Source: NAT127 sp034717695 (GTDB lineage Bacteria; Pseudomonadota; Gammaproteobacteria; Pseudomonadales; Porticoccaceae). From it: a DNA stretch of 64,000 bases. The notes under the pieces are model-generated. The model searched no databases. It was not told the DNA's origin and was given only the letters and a program-made list of their open reading frames with translations. Shown piece after piece: positions 33,666 through 43,087 of this stretch. How positions within the stretch are numbered: the first letter of the stretch is position 1; each line of letters opens with the position of its first letter. The position numbers and the translations under genes were made by a program. The stretch spans positions 29,948 to 93,947 of the forward strand of contig JAYELS010000068.1 of assembly GCA_034717695.1 (NCBI GenBank), given 5' to 3'.

Positions 33666-35399
33666 TCAGCGGGTATTGTCCGCGAAAGTCTCCAATACGA
33701 TGGCGGGCGTCAGGATCTGCGGCAGGAGAATGGGGGTGGACTCCCCCCGGGGATAGAACAGGTAGAGGGGCACGCCGTTGCGGCCGTTGGCGTTGAGCAG
33801 AGCGGTGATCTCGGGGTTGCTGTTGGTCCAGTCCCCCTTGAGGTAGGTGATGCCGCCGTCCCGCAGGGCGGCGGCGAAGGCCTCGGAGCCGAGGGCCACC
33901 CGCTCGTTGGCGAGGCAGGTGATGCACCAGTCGGCGGTGAGGTTGATGAACACTGGTTGCCCGGCGGCGAGTAGCCCGTCGAGCCGCTGGCGGCTGTAGG
34001 GCTCCCAGGTCTCCGGGGCATCCGGGCTGGAGGGGGCGAGGGGCAGGTACAGGGCGCCGGCGAGGGCCAGCACCGCGACCGCCCCGCGGGTGCGGGTGCG
34101 CGCCGCCAGCAGCCAGATGGCGAAGGCGATCAGCACCAGGCCCGCCAGTGCCGCCGCGACGCCATCGGCGCCGGTCTGGCGGCCGAGCACCCACAGCAGC
34201 CACACGCAGGTGAGGTAGAGGGGAAAGGCGAGCAGCTCCTTGAAGGTCTCCATCCAGGGGCCGGGCCGCGGCAGGCGCGCCACCAGCGCCGGCACCCAGG
34301 ACAGCAGCAAAAAGGGCAGTGCCATGCCGAGGCCGAGCCCGGCAAAGATGGTCAGCGCCACCCCTGCCGGCTGGGTCAGGGCGGCGCCGAGGGCGGTGCC
34401 CATGAAGGGCGCTGTGCAGGGGCTCGCCACCACCGCCGCCAGCACCCCGGTGGCATAGGCGTGGCGAAGGCCGTGGCCCTGGGTGCTGCCCTGTCCCAGG
34501 TTCATGATCCCCGCGCCGACTTCAAAAAAGCCGGAAAAGCCGAGCCCCATGGCGAAGAACAGGTACACCAGGGCGGTGATGAACAGCGGCGACTGCAACT
34601 GGAAGCCCCAGCCGATGGCCTCGCCCCCGGCCCGCAGGGCGATCAGCAGCAGGGCCACGGCGAGGAAGGTGCTCACCACCCCGGCGGTGTAGGCGAGGCC
34701 CTGGTGGTGGCGCTTGCGGGTGGAGAGCCCGCTGGCGGCGAGGCCGAGGGCCTTGATGGACAGCACCGGGAACACGCAGGGCATCAGGTTGAGGATGACC
34801 CCGCCGAGCAGGGCGAACAGCAGGGCCACATAGAGGGGCAGGGCGGCGGCGGGCGGTGCGCCGGGGGCGCCGGGTCCGCTGTCCGCCACCGGTGGCGCCA
34901 CCTCCACCGCCGTGCCGGCGGCGGTGTCCACCGCCACGAACTGGTCCCGGGGCGGGTAGCACAGCCCCGCGTCGGCGCAACCCTGGGACGCCACCCTGAT
35001 GGTCAGCGCACCCTGTTCTGGCAGGGGTTCGGTGCTCACCGTCGTGAATCGGTAGTAGACCACCAGTTCCTTCTGGTAGTACTCGTCGTATTGGCGCCGA
35101 CCTTCCTCGAAGCCGAGGTCAAGGGCCGTGCCGTCGGGGAGGCTGGCGCGAAAGCGCTCCTGATAGAGGTAGTAGCCGGGGGCGATCAGCCAGTCCAGCA
35201 CCAGGCGGTTGCCGTCGAGGCGGGGGGAGAGCTGGTAGGCCTCCTCCACCGGGAGAAAGTCGGTGGCGGTGCCCGGCAGGGTCGCGGCGCGACCGGGGAA
35301 GTCGTCGGCTCCGGCGGTGAGGGCGACGAGCAACAGGCAGGTGGCCAGCCAGGTGGGGAGGGTCTTCAAGCCTTCATCCTCGGAAAGGGGCGCGGCCAT
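33666..35399 (-). CDS. dsbD: Thiol:disulfide interchange protein DsbD
   Basis: Inner-membrane carrier that moves electrons from cytosolic thioredoxin to periplasmic thiol proteins. Order: signal peptide (TLPTWLATCLLLVALTAGA), N-terminal domain with CADAGLCYPP, eight-helix membrane domain with NLMPCVFPVLSIKALG and SPCTAPFMGTALG, and C-terminal thioredoxin domain with DWCITCLANE. The ATG at 35399 gives a charged lead before the signal peptide; a TTG at 35369 (LKTLPTW) with GAGGATGAAGG upstream would place the signal peptide right at the start and may be the true one. About 577 residues from the ATG. Confidence 0.94.
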   Translation of the reverse strand: MAAPLSEDEGLKTLPTWLATCLLLVALTAGADDFPGRAATLPGTATDFLPVEEAYQLSPRLDGNRLVLDWLIAPGYYLYQERFRASLPDGTALDLGFEEGRRQYDEYYQKELVVYYRFTTVSTEPLPEQGALTIRVASQGCADAGLCYPPRDQFVAVDTAAGTAVEVAPPVADSGPGAPGAPPAAALPLYVALLFALLGGVILNLMPCVFPVLSIKALGLAASGLSTRKRHHQGLAYTAGVVSTFLAVALLLIALRAGGEAIGWGFQLQSPLFITALVYLFFAMGLGFSGFFEVGAGIMNLGQGSTQGHGLRHAYATGVLAAVVASPCTAPFMGTALGAALTQPAGVALTIFAGLGLGMALPFLLLSWVPALVARLPRPGPWMETFKELLAFPLYLTCVWLLWVLGRQTGADGVAAALAGLVLIAFAIWLLAARTRTRGAVAVLALAGALYLPLAPSSPDAPETWEPYSRQRLDGLLAAGQPVFINLTADWCITCLANERVALGSEAFAAALRDGGITYLKGDWTNSNPEITALLNANGRNGVPLYLFYPRGESTPILLPQILTPAIVLETFADNTR

Positions 35400-35476
35400 T
35401 GTACGGGCTCGCCCCCGCGAGGCCAAACGCCGCCAGCGGAGGCCGTGCTATAGTGGGCCCGTTCGAGGAGTCGCCG

Positions 35477-35914
35477 ATGTTGAAGCCCGCTGTTCTGTCC
35501 CTGCTGCTCGCCGCGCCCCTGGTGGCCGCCCCCACGCTTGCCGACGACCTGGCGGTGAGCGACGCCCATTTCCGCGAATCCATCCCCGGCCAGCCCCGCG
35601 CCGTGGGCTTCCTCACCGTGGCCAACCGCGGCGGCGGGGACTGCGCCCTGGTGGGCGCCAGCGCCCCCGGGATCGAGCGCCTGGAAATCCACGAGCACCG
35701 CCACGACAACGGGGTGATGCGCATGCGCCGAGTGCGGAGCCTCCCACTTCCGGCGGGGGACACCCTGACCCTGGCCCCTGGTGGCTACCATCTGATGGGG
35801 TTCGGCCTGTCCGCCCCCCTCAAGGCCGGCGCGACCCTGGCGGTGACCCTGGATTTTGGCCCCTGTGGCACCCGGGTGGAGTCCTTCGCGATCCGCGACC
35901 CCCGCCAGCGGTGA
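35477..35914 (+). CDS. Periplasmic copper chaperone, PCu(A)C family
   Basis: A 145-residue exported protein. Signal peptide MLKPAVLSLLLAAPLVAA, then a beta-sandwich domain with EIHEHRHDNGVMRMRRV and GGYHLMGFGL, which provide the H-(x)n-M-(x)n-H-x-M copper(I) ligands. PCu(A)C proteins deliver copper to the CuA site of cytochrome oxidase. The ATG at 35477 has GAGGAG 7 bp upstream. It diverges from dsbD, which also serves thiol/copper chemistry in the periplasm. Confidence 0.92.
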   Translation: MLKPAVLSLLLAAPLVAAPTLADDLAVSDAHFRESIPGQPRAVGFLTVANRGGGDCALVGASAPGIERLEIHEHRHDNGVMRMRRVRSLPLPAGDTLTLAPGGYHLMGFGLSAPLKAGATLAVTLDFGPCGTRVESFAIRDPRQR

Positions 35915-36050
35915 CGACCTCCCGGCGGCGATAACGCACAGGTGATCCGCCCCGCGCTGTACATTGCCGCCGGATCACCAATAATTGAAGCGGGCCGCCA
36001 GTCGGCCCGGCCCCTTACGGTTACACCCGCGCAGTGACAGGAGAACCCCG

Positions 36051-37068
36051 ATGACAACCGACAGCTCCCCCGATACCGGTCGCGGCCTGAACAGGACCGT
36101 GGCCAAGCTGGTGGGCGCGGTGGTGGGCGCGGTGGTGTTGCTGCTGGTGCTGGTGCTGGTACTGGAGCAGCGAGCCGGACTACCTCGATCTCGACGCCCT
36201 GGTGGCCGAGCACGCCGGGGGGCGCAAGGTCACCGGCGCCGCCACCACTGCAGCCCTGGTGGGGGTGGCGGGCACCCTGCTCGACAAGCCCGGCGGCTAC
36301 CTCTCCAACGACCGCTTCCCCCCGGGGGTGTGGCTCGACAATATCCCCAACTGGGAATTCGGCGTGCTGGTCCAGGTGCGCGACCTGTCGAAGGCCATGC
36401 GCGAGCGCTTCAGCCGCTCCCAGTCCCAGTCCCAGGAGGACGAGGATCTGTCCCTCGCCGAGCCCCTGTTCAACTTCGACAGCGACAGCTGGATGCTGCC
36501 CGCCAGCGAGGGGGAGTACCGCAACGGCATCCGCTATCTCGAGTCGTATCTGTTCCGTCTCACCGACGACGATCGCTACAACGCCCAGTTCTACGCCCGC
36601 GCCGACAACCTGCGGTTCTGGCTGTCCACCGTCGAGGGCCGCCTCGGCAGCCTGTCCCAGCGGCTCACCGCCAGCGTCGGCCAGCGCCGCCTCAATATCG
36701 ACCTCGCTGGCGAGACCGGGGGCAAGCAGTCCGCCGCCGCGCCGGCGGGGGAGATGATCGTCAAGACCCCCTGGCATGAACTCGACGACGTGTTCTACGA
36801 GGCCCGGGGCACCACCTGGGCGCTGGTGCACTTTCTCCGGGCCATCGAGCGGGATTTCGACTCGGTGCTCGACAAGAAGAACGCCCGGGTCAGCCTGCAG
36901 CAGATCATCCGCGAACTGGAGGCCACCCAGGCGCCCCTGTTCAGCCCGGTGATCCTCAACGGCACCGGGTTTGGCCTGGTGGCCAACCACTCCCTGACCA
37001 TGGCTTCCTACATCAGTCGCGCCAATGCCGCCATCATCGACCTGCGCGAATTGCTCTCCCAGGGCTAG
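36051..37068 (+). pseudogene. DUF2333-family inner-membrane protein, reading frame broken near 36159
   Basis: The ATG at 36051 (AGGAG upstream) opens a frame that gives a cytosolic lead and most of a transmembrane helix (VGAVVGAVVLLLVLVL). It then goes out of frame. From 36160 the continuation is in the +1 frame: YWSSEPDYLDLDALVAEHAG and on to GTTWALVHFLRAIERDF and the stop at 37068. Removing one base at about 36159, inside a run of CTG/GTG triplets, restores a normal protein of about 338 residues. This could be a real mutation, a sequencing error, or recoding. Function of DUF2333 proteins is unknown. Confidence 0.8.
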
Positions 37069-37152
37069 CCGGATGACGGCTGTCCGCCACCCCAGTTCCC
37101 CGGGGGCGCCCTCGGCGCGCCGCCGCAAAACCCACGGGAGGCCCACCCGCCC

Positions 37153-39774
37153 ATGTCCTCGGAAATCCTGAACCGACAGGCGCTGCCCGCCGAATTGCTC
37201 CAGGCGCTGGTGGACGGCGCCCCCCAGGGCCTGATCGTCCTCGGCCAGGGGGACAGGGTGTGTTACTGGAATCACTGGGTGGCCAACTGGACCGGCATCG
37301 CCGTAGAGGCCGCCTCGGGGCGCGGTCTCGCCGAGCTGTTTCCGGCCCTGCGGGGCAGCGAGCTGGCGGCCCGGCTGCGCCAGCCAGCGGGGGACAGCGC
37401 ACTGCACTGGACCCTCGACCTCGACGCCGAACCGGTGCGCGCCGTGGCGGAGGCCATGGCCGCCCGCGACCGGAACGTCGTGCTGCGCGCCATCCAGTGC
37501 CGCCCCATCCCGGTGGCCGGGGAGAGCTGGCGCCTGCTGGAGCTCAGCGCCACCGGCGGGACCGTGGCGGACAGGCCGGCGCGGGTGTCCAGCAGCGGCG
37601 ATGGCGCCTTTGCCGTGCAGCTCGAGAGTGAGCGCTTCGGCATCCTCGCCATCGACCGTTTCGGCTTCATTCAGCGCATCAACGACGCCATGGCGGAGCT
37701 GGTGGGCTACCGCGAGGTGGACCTCCACGACAAGCCGATCCGCATCCTCTTCCCCGACATCGCCGACGAGGATCGCGGCGAGGGTCTGCGGGTGCTGTTC
37801 GAAGCTCGCCAGGCCCGCAACCCCGACAACTACCTCGACATCATCACCGCCGACGGCGACGTCCGCCAGCTGGATGCCCAGATCCTCGACGGCGACGACG
37901 CCCAGGGCGGGGTGGTGCTGCTGTGTCGGGATATGACCCGCCACGTCGGCGCCCAGGAGGCCCTGTTCCGCCAGCGGGAGCACCTGAGCGCCATCTACAA
38001 CCAGGTCACCGATGCCATCCTGCTGGTGGATCGCCGCGGCTACCTGGAGAACAGCAACCCGGTGGCGTCGGAGCTGCTGATGCTCGGCCACCGCCGCAAC
38101 AGCCAGAGCTTCATCGACGACCTGCTGCGCCTCAAGGACGGCAACGACAACTGGGTCTACCCCTTTTCCCTGGCCCTCGCCCGGGAGCGGGCGGTGAGCC
38201 TCACCGACAACATCCGCCTGATGGTGCCGGGCAACACCCCGGTGCCGGTGGCGGTCACCGCCACCCCGGTGCGGGACCGGGACAACCGCATCAACGGCTG
38301 CGTGATCGTGCTCCGGGCGGTGAGCGAGTCGCGGCGGGTGTCGACGCGGCTGAGCTGGCACGAGACCCACGACCCCCTCACCCAGCTGGCCAATCGCCGC
38401 CAGATCGAGAACGAGATCGTGCGCGCCATCGACGCCGCCCACGTGGATGGCTCCAGCCACCTCTTCCTCTACATCGACCTGTACAACTTCTCGGTGATCA
38501 ACGACACCTGCGGCCACGCCGCCGGCGATGAGCTGCTGCGCCAGCTGGCCCGCATGCTGACCCGGGAGGTGGGGGATCAGGATGTGGTGGCGCGCATCGG
38601 CAACGACGAATTCGCGGTGCTGCTGTGGGCGCGGGACCCGGCCCGGGTGCGCCAGGAGGCGGAGGCGATCCTCGCCATCATCACCGAGTTCAGCGTGCCC
38701 TGGGGCTCCCGGCGCCTCAAGGTGGGGGCCAGCATCGGGGTCGAGAGCATCAGCCGCGACAGTGTGTCGGAAATCGACGTGCTGCTGGGGGCCGGGGCGG
38801 CCTGCGCCACCGCCAAGGAGGCCGGTCGCAACAAGATCCACTACCACGGGGGCGACAGCGAAACCCGCTCCAACCTCTCCCAGTGGACGGCGCGGATCAG
38901 CGATGCCCTCGACGAGAGCCGCTTCGTGCTCTACTGCCAGCCCATCGTGCCGGTCAAGGGGCGCCGCGATGTGAAGCACTTCGAGGCCTTGGTGCGCATG
39001 GTGGACCCGAGTGGCAACATCGTCTCCCCGGGCAAGTTCATCCCGGCGGCGGAGTTCTCGGGGCTGATCGACGACATCGATCGCTGGGTGTTCGAAAAGC
39101 TGTTCAGCGCCCTCGAAGCCCTGCCGGCGGAGAAGCGCGGCCGTTACAGTTTCTCGGTGAACCTCTCGGGCAATACCATCTCCGACGAGAAATTCCGCGA
39201 CTACGTCATCGACCGCTTCGAGCACGGAGCTGTGGACCCGGCCAGCATCCAGTTCGAGATCACCGAGACCGCCGCGGTGCGCCACTTCGACGGCGCCCTC
39301 AAGTTCATCAGCGCCCTGAGCGAGTTGGGCTGCGCCTTCGCCCTCGACGATTTCGGCAGCGGCCTGTCGTCGTTCGGCTACCTCAAGCAGTTGCCGGTGA
39401 GCTATCTCAAGATCGACGGCAGTTTCGTGCGCAAGATGGAAGTGAGCGACGTGGAGTACTCGATGGTCAGCACCATCAATCACCTCGCCCACATCATGGG
39501 TCTTGAGACCATCGCCGAATGCGTCGAGAACCAGGCCCAGCTGGCGATGCTGGAGGAGATGGGGGTGGACTACGTACAGGGCTTCCTCATCTCCACGCCG
39601 GTGCCCCTGGCCAGCACCTGTCCTGAGGGCCGCCCGGCTCTCAGTGATCCGCGAACGCCCCCAGAATCCCCCGATACTGCCCCAGGGGCAGGCGCGGCCC
39701 GTACTGGCCCACCACCGCCGCCGAGGCGGTGCAGGCGAGCAGGCCCGCGGTGCGGTGATCCATGCCGTGGGTGA
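37153..39774 (+). CDS. PAS-GGDEF-EAL protein, probable c-di-GMP phosphodiesterase
   Basis: An 873-residue soluble regulator with about three PAS-type sensory regions (roughly 15-130, 160-275, 285-400), a GGDEF domain (to about 560) and an EAL domain (to about 820). The GGDEF motif is changed to GNDEF (about residue 482) and no RxxD inhibitory site precedes it, so cyclase activity is doubtful. The EAL side looks intact: FEALVRM, NLSGN, ITETA, ALDDFGSGLSS, KIDGSF, AECVEN. After GFLISTPVPLA the frame continues for about 50 Pro/Arg-rich residues antisense to the kinase gene, an atypical tail. Confidence 0.9.
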   Translation: MSSEILNRQALPAELLQALVDGAPQGLIVLGQGDRVCYWNHWVANWTGIAVEAASGRGLAELFPALRGSELAARLRQPAGDSALHWTLDLDAEPVRAVAEAMAARDRNVVLRAIQCRPIPVAGESWRLLELSATGGTVADRPARVSSSGDGAFAVQLESERFGILAIDRFGFIQRINDAMAELVGYREVDLHDKPIRILFPDIADEDRGEGLRVLFEARQARNPDNYLDIITADGDVRQLDAQILDGDDAQGGVVLLCRDMTRHVGAQEALFRQREHLSAIYNQVTDAILLVDRRGYLENSNPVASELLMLGHRRNSQSFIDDLLRLKDGNDNWVYPFSLALARERAVSLTDNIRLMVPGNTPVPVAVTATPVRDRDNRINGCVIVLRAVSESRRVSTRLSWHETHDPLTQLANRRQIENEIVRAIDAAHVDGSSHLFLYIDLYNFSVINDTCGHAAGDELLRQLARMLTREVGDQDVVARIGNDEFAVLLWARDPARVRQEAEAILAIITEFSVPWGSRRLKVGASIGVESISRDSVSEIDVLLGAGAACATAKEAGRNKIHYHGGDSETRSNLSQWTARISDALDESRFVLYCQPIVPVKGRRDVKHFEALVRMVDPSGNIVSPGKFIPAAEFSGLIDDIDRWVFEKLFSALEALPAEKRGRYSFSVNLSGNTISDEKFRDYVIDRFEHGAVDPASIQFEITETAAVRHFDGALKFISALSELGCAFALDDFGSGLSSFGYLKQLPVSYLKIDGSFVRKMEVSDVEYSMVSTINHLAHIMGLETIAECVENQAQLAMLEEMGVDYVQGFLISTPVPLASTCPEGRPALSDPRTPPESPDTAPGAGAARTGPPPPPRRCRRAGPRCGDPCRG

Positions 39775-40645
39775 TGCCGTAGAGGAAGGCGCCGGCGAAC
39801 ATGTCCCCGGCGCCGTTGGTGTCCACCGCGGTGATGGGGCGGGCGGGGATGCGCAGCAGTTCGTTGCCATCGAACACCATCGCCCCCTCGGCCCCCAGGG
39901 TGATCACGTACTGATCGGCGTGGTCCGCCAGGGCCTCGCTGGCGGTGTCCAGATCGTCCGCGCCGGTAAAGGCCAGGGCCTCGTCCCGGTTGCAGAACAG
40001 CAGGTCCACCTTGCCCCCGGCGATCTCCGCCAGTTGCGGTCGGAAGTGGGCGACGATGCCGGGGTCGGAAAGACTGAGGGCGATGCGGGTGCCCGCCTCC
40101 CGGGCCTGGGCGCGGGCGGCGATGGCGGCGGCGCGGCCGCTGTCGCCGGTGGCCAGGTAGCCCTCGATGTAGAGGTATTCCGCGCTGGCGATGGCGTCGG
40201 CGTCGAGATCCGCCGGGGAGAGCCCTTCGCTGGCGCCGAGAAACGTGTTCATGGAGCGCTCGGCGTCCGGGGTGATCAGCACCAGGCACTTGCCCGTGGT
40301 GCCCGCCGGCAGGCCGTCCCGGGGGGGATAGCCGACACCGGCGGCGGCCAGATCCGCCAGGTAGAAGTGGCCGTTGTCGTCGTCCGCCACCCGGCCGCAG
40401 AAGTAGGTGTCGCCCCCAAAGGCGCTGACGGCGATGATGGTGTTGGCGGCGGAGCCGCCGCTGGCCCGGCGCGAAGCGGTGAGGCGGCCTTCGAGGTGGC
40501 GCACCAGCTCCCGCTGGCGGGCCTCGTCCACCAGGGTCATCAGGCCCTTCTCGACCCCGAGGGCGGTCAGGTCCTGGTCGCTGACTTCGATCTCGGTGTC
40601 CACCAGGGCCGCGCCCATGCCGACGACGTGGTATTTCCGGGTCAT
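39641..40645 (-). CDS. PfkB-family sugar/nucleoside kinase (adenosine-kinase-like)
   Basis: A 334-residue ribokinase-fold enzyme. Seen: GMGAALVDTEIEV at the N-terminus, GGSAANTIIAVSAFGG, CNRDEALAFTG, and the catalytic/anion-hole motif AVDTNGAGDMFAGAF with the base Asp. The pattern is closest to adenosine-kinase-like members common in Proteobacteria; the substrate is not fixed by sequence. The start at 40645 has GGAG upstream. Its 3' end overlaps the tail of the convergent GGDEF-EAL gene by 134 bp. Confidence 0.9.
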   Translation of the reverse strand: MTRKYHVVGMGAALVDTEIEVSDQDLTALGVEKGLMTLVDEARQRELVRHLEGRLTASRRASGGSAANTIIAVSAFGGDTYFCGRVADDDNGHFYLADLAAAGVGYPPRDGLPAGTTGKCLVLITPDAERSMNTFLGASEGLSPADLDADAIASAEYLYIEGYLATGDSGRAAAIAARAQAREAGTRIALSLSDPGIVAHFRPQLAEIAGGKVDLLFCNRDEALAFTGADDLDTASEALADHADQYVITLGAEGAMVFDGNELLRIPARPITAVDTNGAGDMFAGAFLYGITHGMDHRTAGLLACTASAAVVGQYGPRLPLGQYRGILGAFADH

Positions 40646-40723
40646 ATAGTGTTACTCCACTGAACAAAGCGGCCATTATCCCCGGCTGGCGGGCGGTTGT
40701 CAGTGGCCGTCGCGCGGGGGACA

Positions 40724-43087
40724 ATGGGCGCCGTCCGCATACCCCACCCACAGGATTCCCCCTTGGCTACCCGCAGGCCCGCCTCCCGCTCCCGTCGCAA
40801 GCCGCCGCGCAAATCCTTTTTCCTCCGCCTCGTCACCGTCGCCCTGGTGGTGCTGGTGCTGGCCGGCGGCGCCGGGCTGGTGCTGCTCGACACCTTCGTG
40901 CGCAGCAAGTTCGAGGGGGTGAAGTGGGCGCTGCCCGCCCATGTCTACAGCCGCTCCCTGGAGATCTTCGAGGGCCTGCCCCTGCGCCAGGAACAGCTGC
41001 GCTGGGAGCTGGATCAGCTCGGCTACCGGGCGGTGCCCCGGGTCTCCGGCCCCGGCCAGTACAGCGTCAACGGCCCGCGCATGGACCTCTACACTCGCCC
41101 CTTCCGCTTCGCCGATGCCGACGAGCCGGGCAAGGCGGTCACCCTCGGCTTCAGCGGCGGGCGGGTCAGCAGCCTGATCGGCGCCGGTGGCCAGGGCAAC
41201 CTGGTGCGCCTCGAGCCCCTGTTGATCGGCGGCATCTACCCCGATCACCTGGAGGACCGGGTGCTGGTGCGCCTCGACGAGGTGCCGGTGCACCTCACCG
41301 AGGGCCTGATCGCGGTGGAGGACCAGGATTTCTACCTGCACATGGGGGTGTCGCCGAAGAGCATCCTGCGGGCGCTGTTCTCCAACATCCGCGCCGGCGC
41401 CACTGTGCAGGGGGGCAGTACCATCACCCAGCAGCTGGTCAAGAACTTCTACCTCACCCATGAGCGCAGCCTCGCCCGCAAGGCCATGGAAGCGGTGATG
41501 GCGATCCTCCTCGAAGTGCACTACAGCAAGGAGCAGATCCTCGAGGCCTACCTCAACGAAGTGTATTTGGGACAGGCCGGCAAGCGCGCCATCCACGGCT
41601 TCGGCATGGCCAGCCAGCACCTGTTCCGCCAGCCCCTCCGGGAATTGGAACTGCACCAGCTGGCGCTGATGGTGGGGATGGTGAAGGGCGCCTCCTACTA
41701 CGATCCCTGGCGCAACCCGGAGCGGGCCACCGCGCGCCGCAACCTGGTGATCGACGTGATGGCCGGGCAGGGGTTGATCTCCACCGGGGTCGCTGCGGCG
41801 GCCAAGGGACGCGGCCTCGATATCGCCGCCCAGCCGGGGACGTCCACCAATCCCTATCCGGACTACCTGCAGCTGGTGCGGGAGCAGCTCGCCCAGGATT
41901 ACCGCCAGGAGGATCTCCAGTCGGCGGGACTGCGCATCTTCACCCACCTCGACCCCCAGGTGCAGCACCAGGTGCAGAAGAGCGTCGGCGCCGTGGTGGA
42001 CAATCTGGAAAAGGGCTACCGCCTGCCGGCGGGCCAGCTCCAGGCGGCCTCCTTGGTGGTGCGCACCGGCACCGCCGAGGTGCTCGCCCTGGTGGGCAGC
42101 CGCAAGGCCGGCTTCGTCGGCTTCAATCGCGCCGTCGATGCCCGCCGCCAGGTGGGCTCCACCATCAAGCCGGCGGTGTACCTGGCGGCCCTGCAGCAGC
42201 CGGAGCGCTACACCCTCGGCACCCTGGTGGACGACGCGCCCCTGTCCATCAAGTCCGGCGGCAAGCTGTGGCAGCCCCAGAACTACGAGCGGGAGAGCCA
42301 CGGCCTCGTGCCCCTCTACCAGGCCCTCGGCCACTCCTACAATCAGGCCACCGCGCGGCTCGGCCTCGACATCGGCCTCAACCGGGTGGCGGACACCCTC
42401 AGGGGCCTCGGTTACGGCGGGCCCATCGAGGAGGTGCCCTCCCTGCTGCTCGGCGCCCTGGCCATGTCCCCCTACGAGGTGGCGGGCATGTACCACACCA
42501 TTGCCGCCGAGGGGTTTTATTCGCCGCTGCGCACCATCAACGCCGTCTACACCGCCGAGCACGAGCCCCTCAAGCGCTACCCCTTCGCCACCGAGCAGCG
42601 CTTCTCGGCGGAGGTCATGCACCTGCTCCACTACGCCCTGCAGGTGGTGATGCGGGAGGGCACCGGCAAGACCGCCTACCGCCGCATCCCGGAGACCGTC
42701 ACCCTGGCGGGCAAGACCGGCACCACCAACGACCAGCGGGACAGCTGGTTCGCCGGTTTCGCCGACAACTACGTGGGGGTGGTGTGGATCGGCCGGGACG
42801 ACAACGGCAAGATGCCCCTGACCGGCGGCAGCGGTGCGCTGCAGGTGTGGTCCGACATCATGGCAGGGCTCAACGTCGGCTCCATTCCCTTTGTCAAACC
42901 GGAGGGGGTGGAGTACTACTGGGTGGAGCCCGCCACCCAGAGCCTCAGCCGCGAAGGCTGCGCCGGCGCCCGCTACCTGCCCTACCTGCTGGGCAGCGAG
43001 CCGAAAAACCGCAGCCCCTGCTTCCAGAATCCCGGGCAGGAAGTGATCGATTGGTTCAAGGAGCTATTTGGCAATGAACAACCCTGA
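40724..43087 (+). CDS. mrcB: Penicillin-binding protein 1B, bifunctional peptidoglycan synthase
   Basis: Class A PBP of about 787 residues. After a basic cytosolic lead and one transmembrane helix (RLVTVALVVLVLAGGAGLVLLD) comes a UB2H-like region, then the glycosyltransferase domain (IAVEDQDFYLHMGVSP with the catalytic Glu, QGGSTITQQLVKNFYL, LNEVYLG). The transpeptidase domain has GSTIKPAVYLAAL (SxxK), HSYNQATARLG (SxN) and AGKTGTTND (KTG). The start may be the ATG at 40724 or a TTG at 40763 with AGGA before it. It diverges from the PfkB kinase. Confidence 0.94.
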   Translation: MGAVRIPHPQDSPLATRRPASRSRRKPPRKSFFLRLVTVALVVLVLAGGAGLVLLDTFVRSKFEGVKWALPAHVYSRSLEIFEGLPLRQEQLRWELDQLGYRAVPRVSGPGQYSVNGPRMDLYTRPFRFADADEPGKAVTLGFSGGRVSSLIGAGGQGNLVRLEPLLIGGIYPDHLEDRVLVRLDEVPVHLTEGLIAVEDQDFYLHMGVSPKSILRALFSNIRAGATVQGGSTITQQLVKNFYLTHERSLARKAMEAVMAILLEVHYSKEQILEAYLNEVYLGQAGKRAIHGFGMASQHLFRQPLRELELHQLALMVGMVKGASYYDPWRNPERATARRNLVIDVMAGQGLISTGVAAAAKGRGLDIAAQPGTSTNPYPDYLQLVREQLAQDYRQEDLQSAGLRIFTHLDPQVQHQVQKSVGAVVDNLEKGYRLPAGQLQAASLVVRTGTAEVLALVGSRKAGFVGFNRAVDARRQVGSTIKPAVYLAALQQPERYTLGTLVDDAPLSIKSGGKLWQPQNYERESHGLVPLYQALGHSYNQATARLGLDIGLNRVADTLRGLGYGGPIEEVPSLLLGALAMSPYEVAGMYHTIAAEGFYSPLRTINAVYTAEHEPLKRYPFATEQRFSAEVMHLLHYALQVVMREGTGKTAYRRIPETVTLAGKTGTTNDQRDSWFAGFADNYVGVVWIGRDDNGKMPLTGGSGALQVWSDIMAGLNVGSIPFVKPEGVEYYWVEPATQSLSREGCAGARYLPYLLGSEPKNRSPCFQNPGQEVIDWFKELFGNEQP

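Noticed and set aside
35785..39870. A 1361-codon open frame on the minus strand opposite the GGDEF-EAL gene
   Set aside because: It is antisense to a gene with clear domains; its translation is Gly/Val/His/Glu-rich without known motifs, the usual mirror of GC-rich coding DNA.
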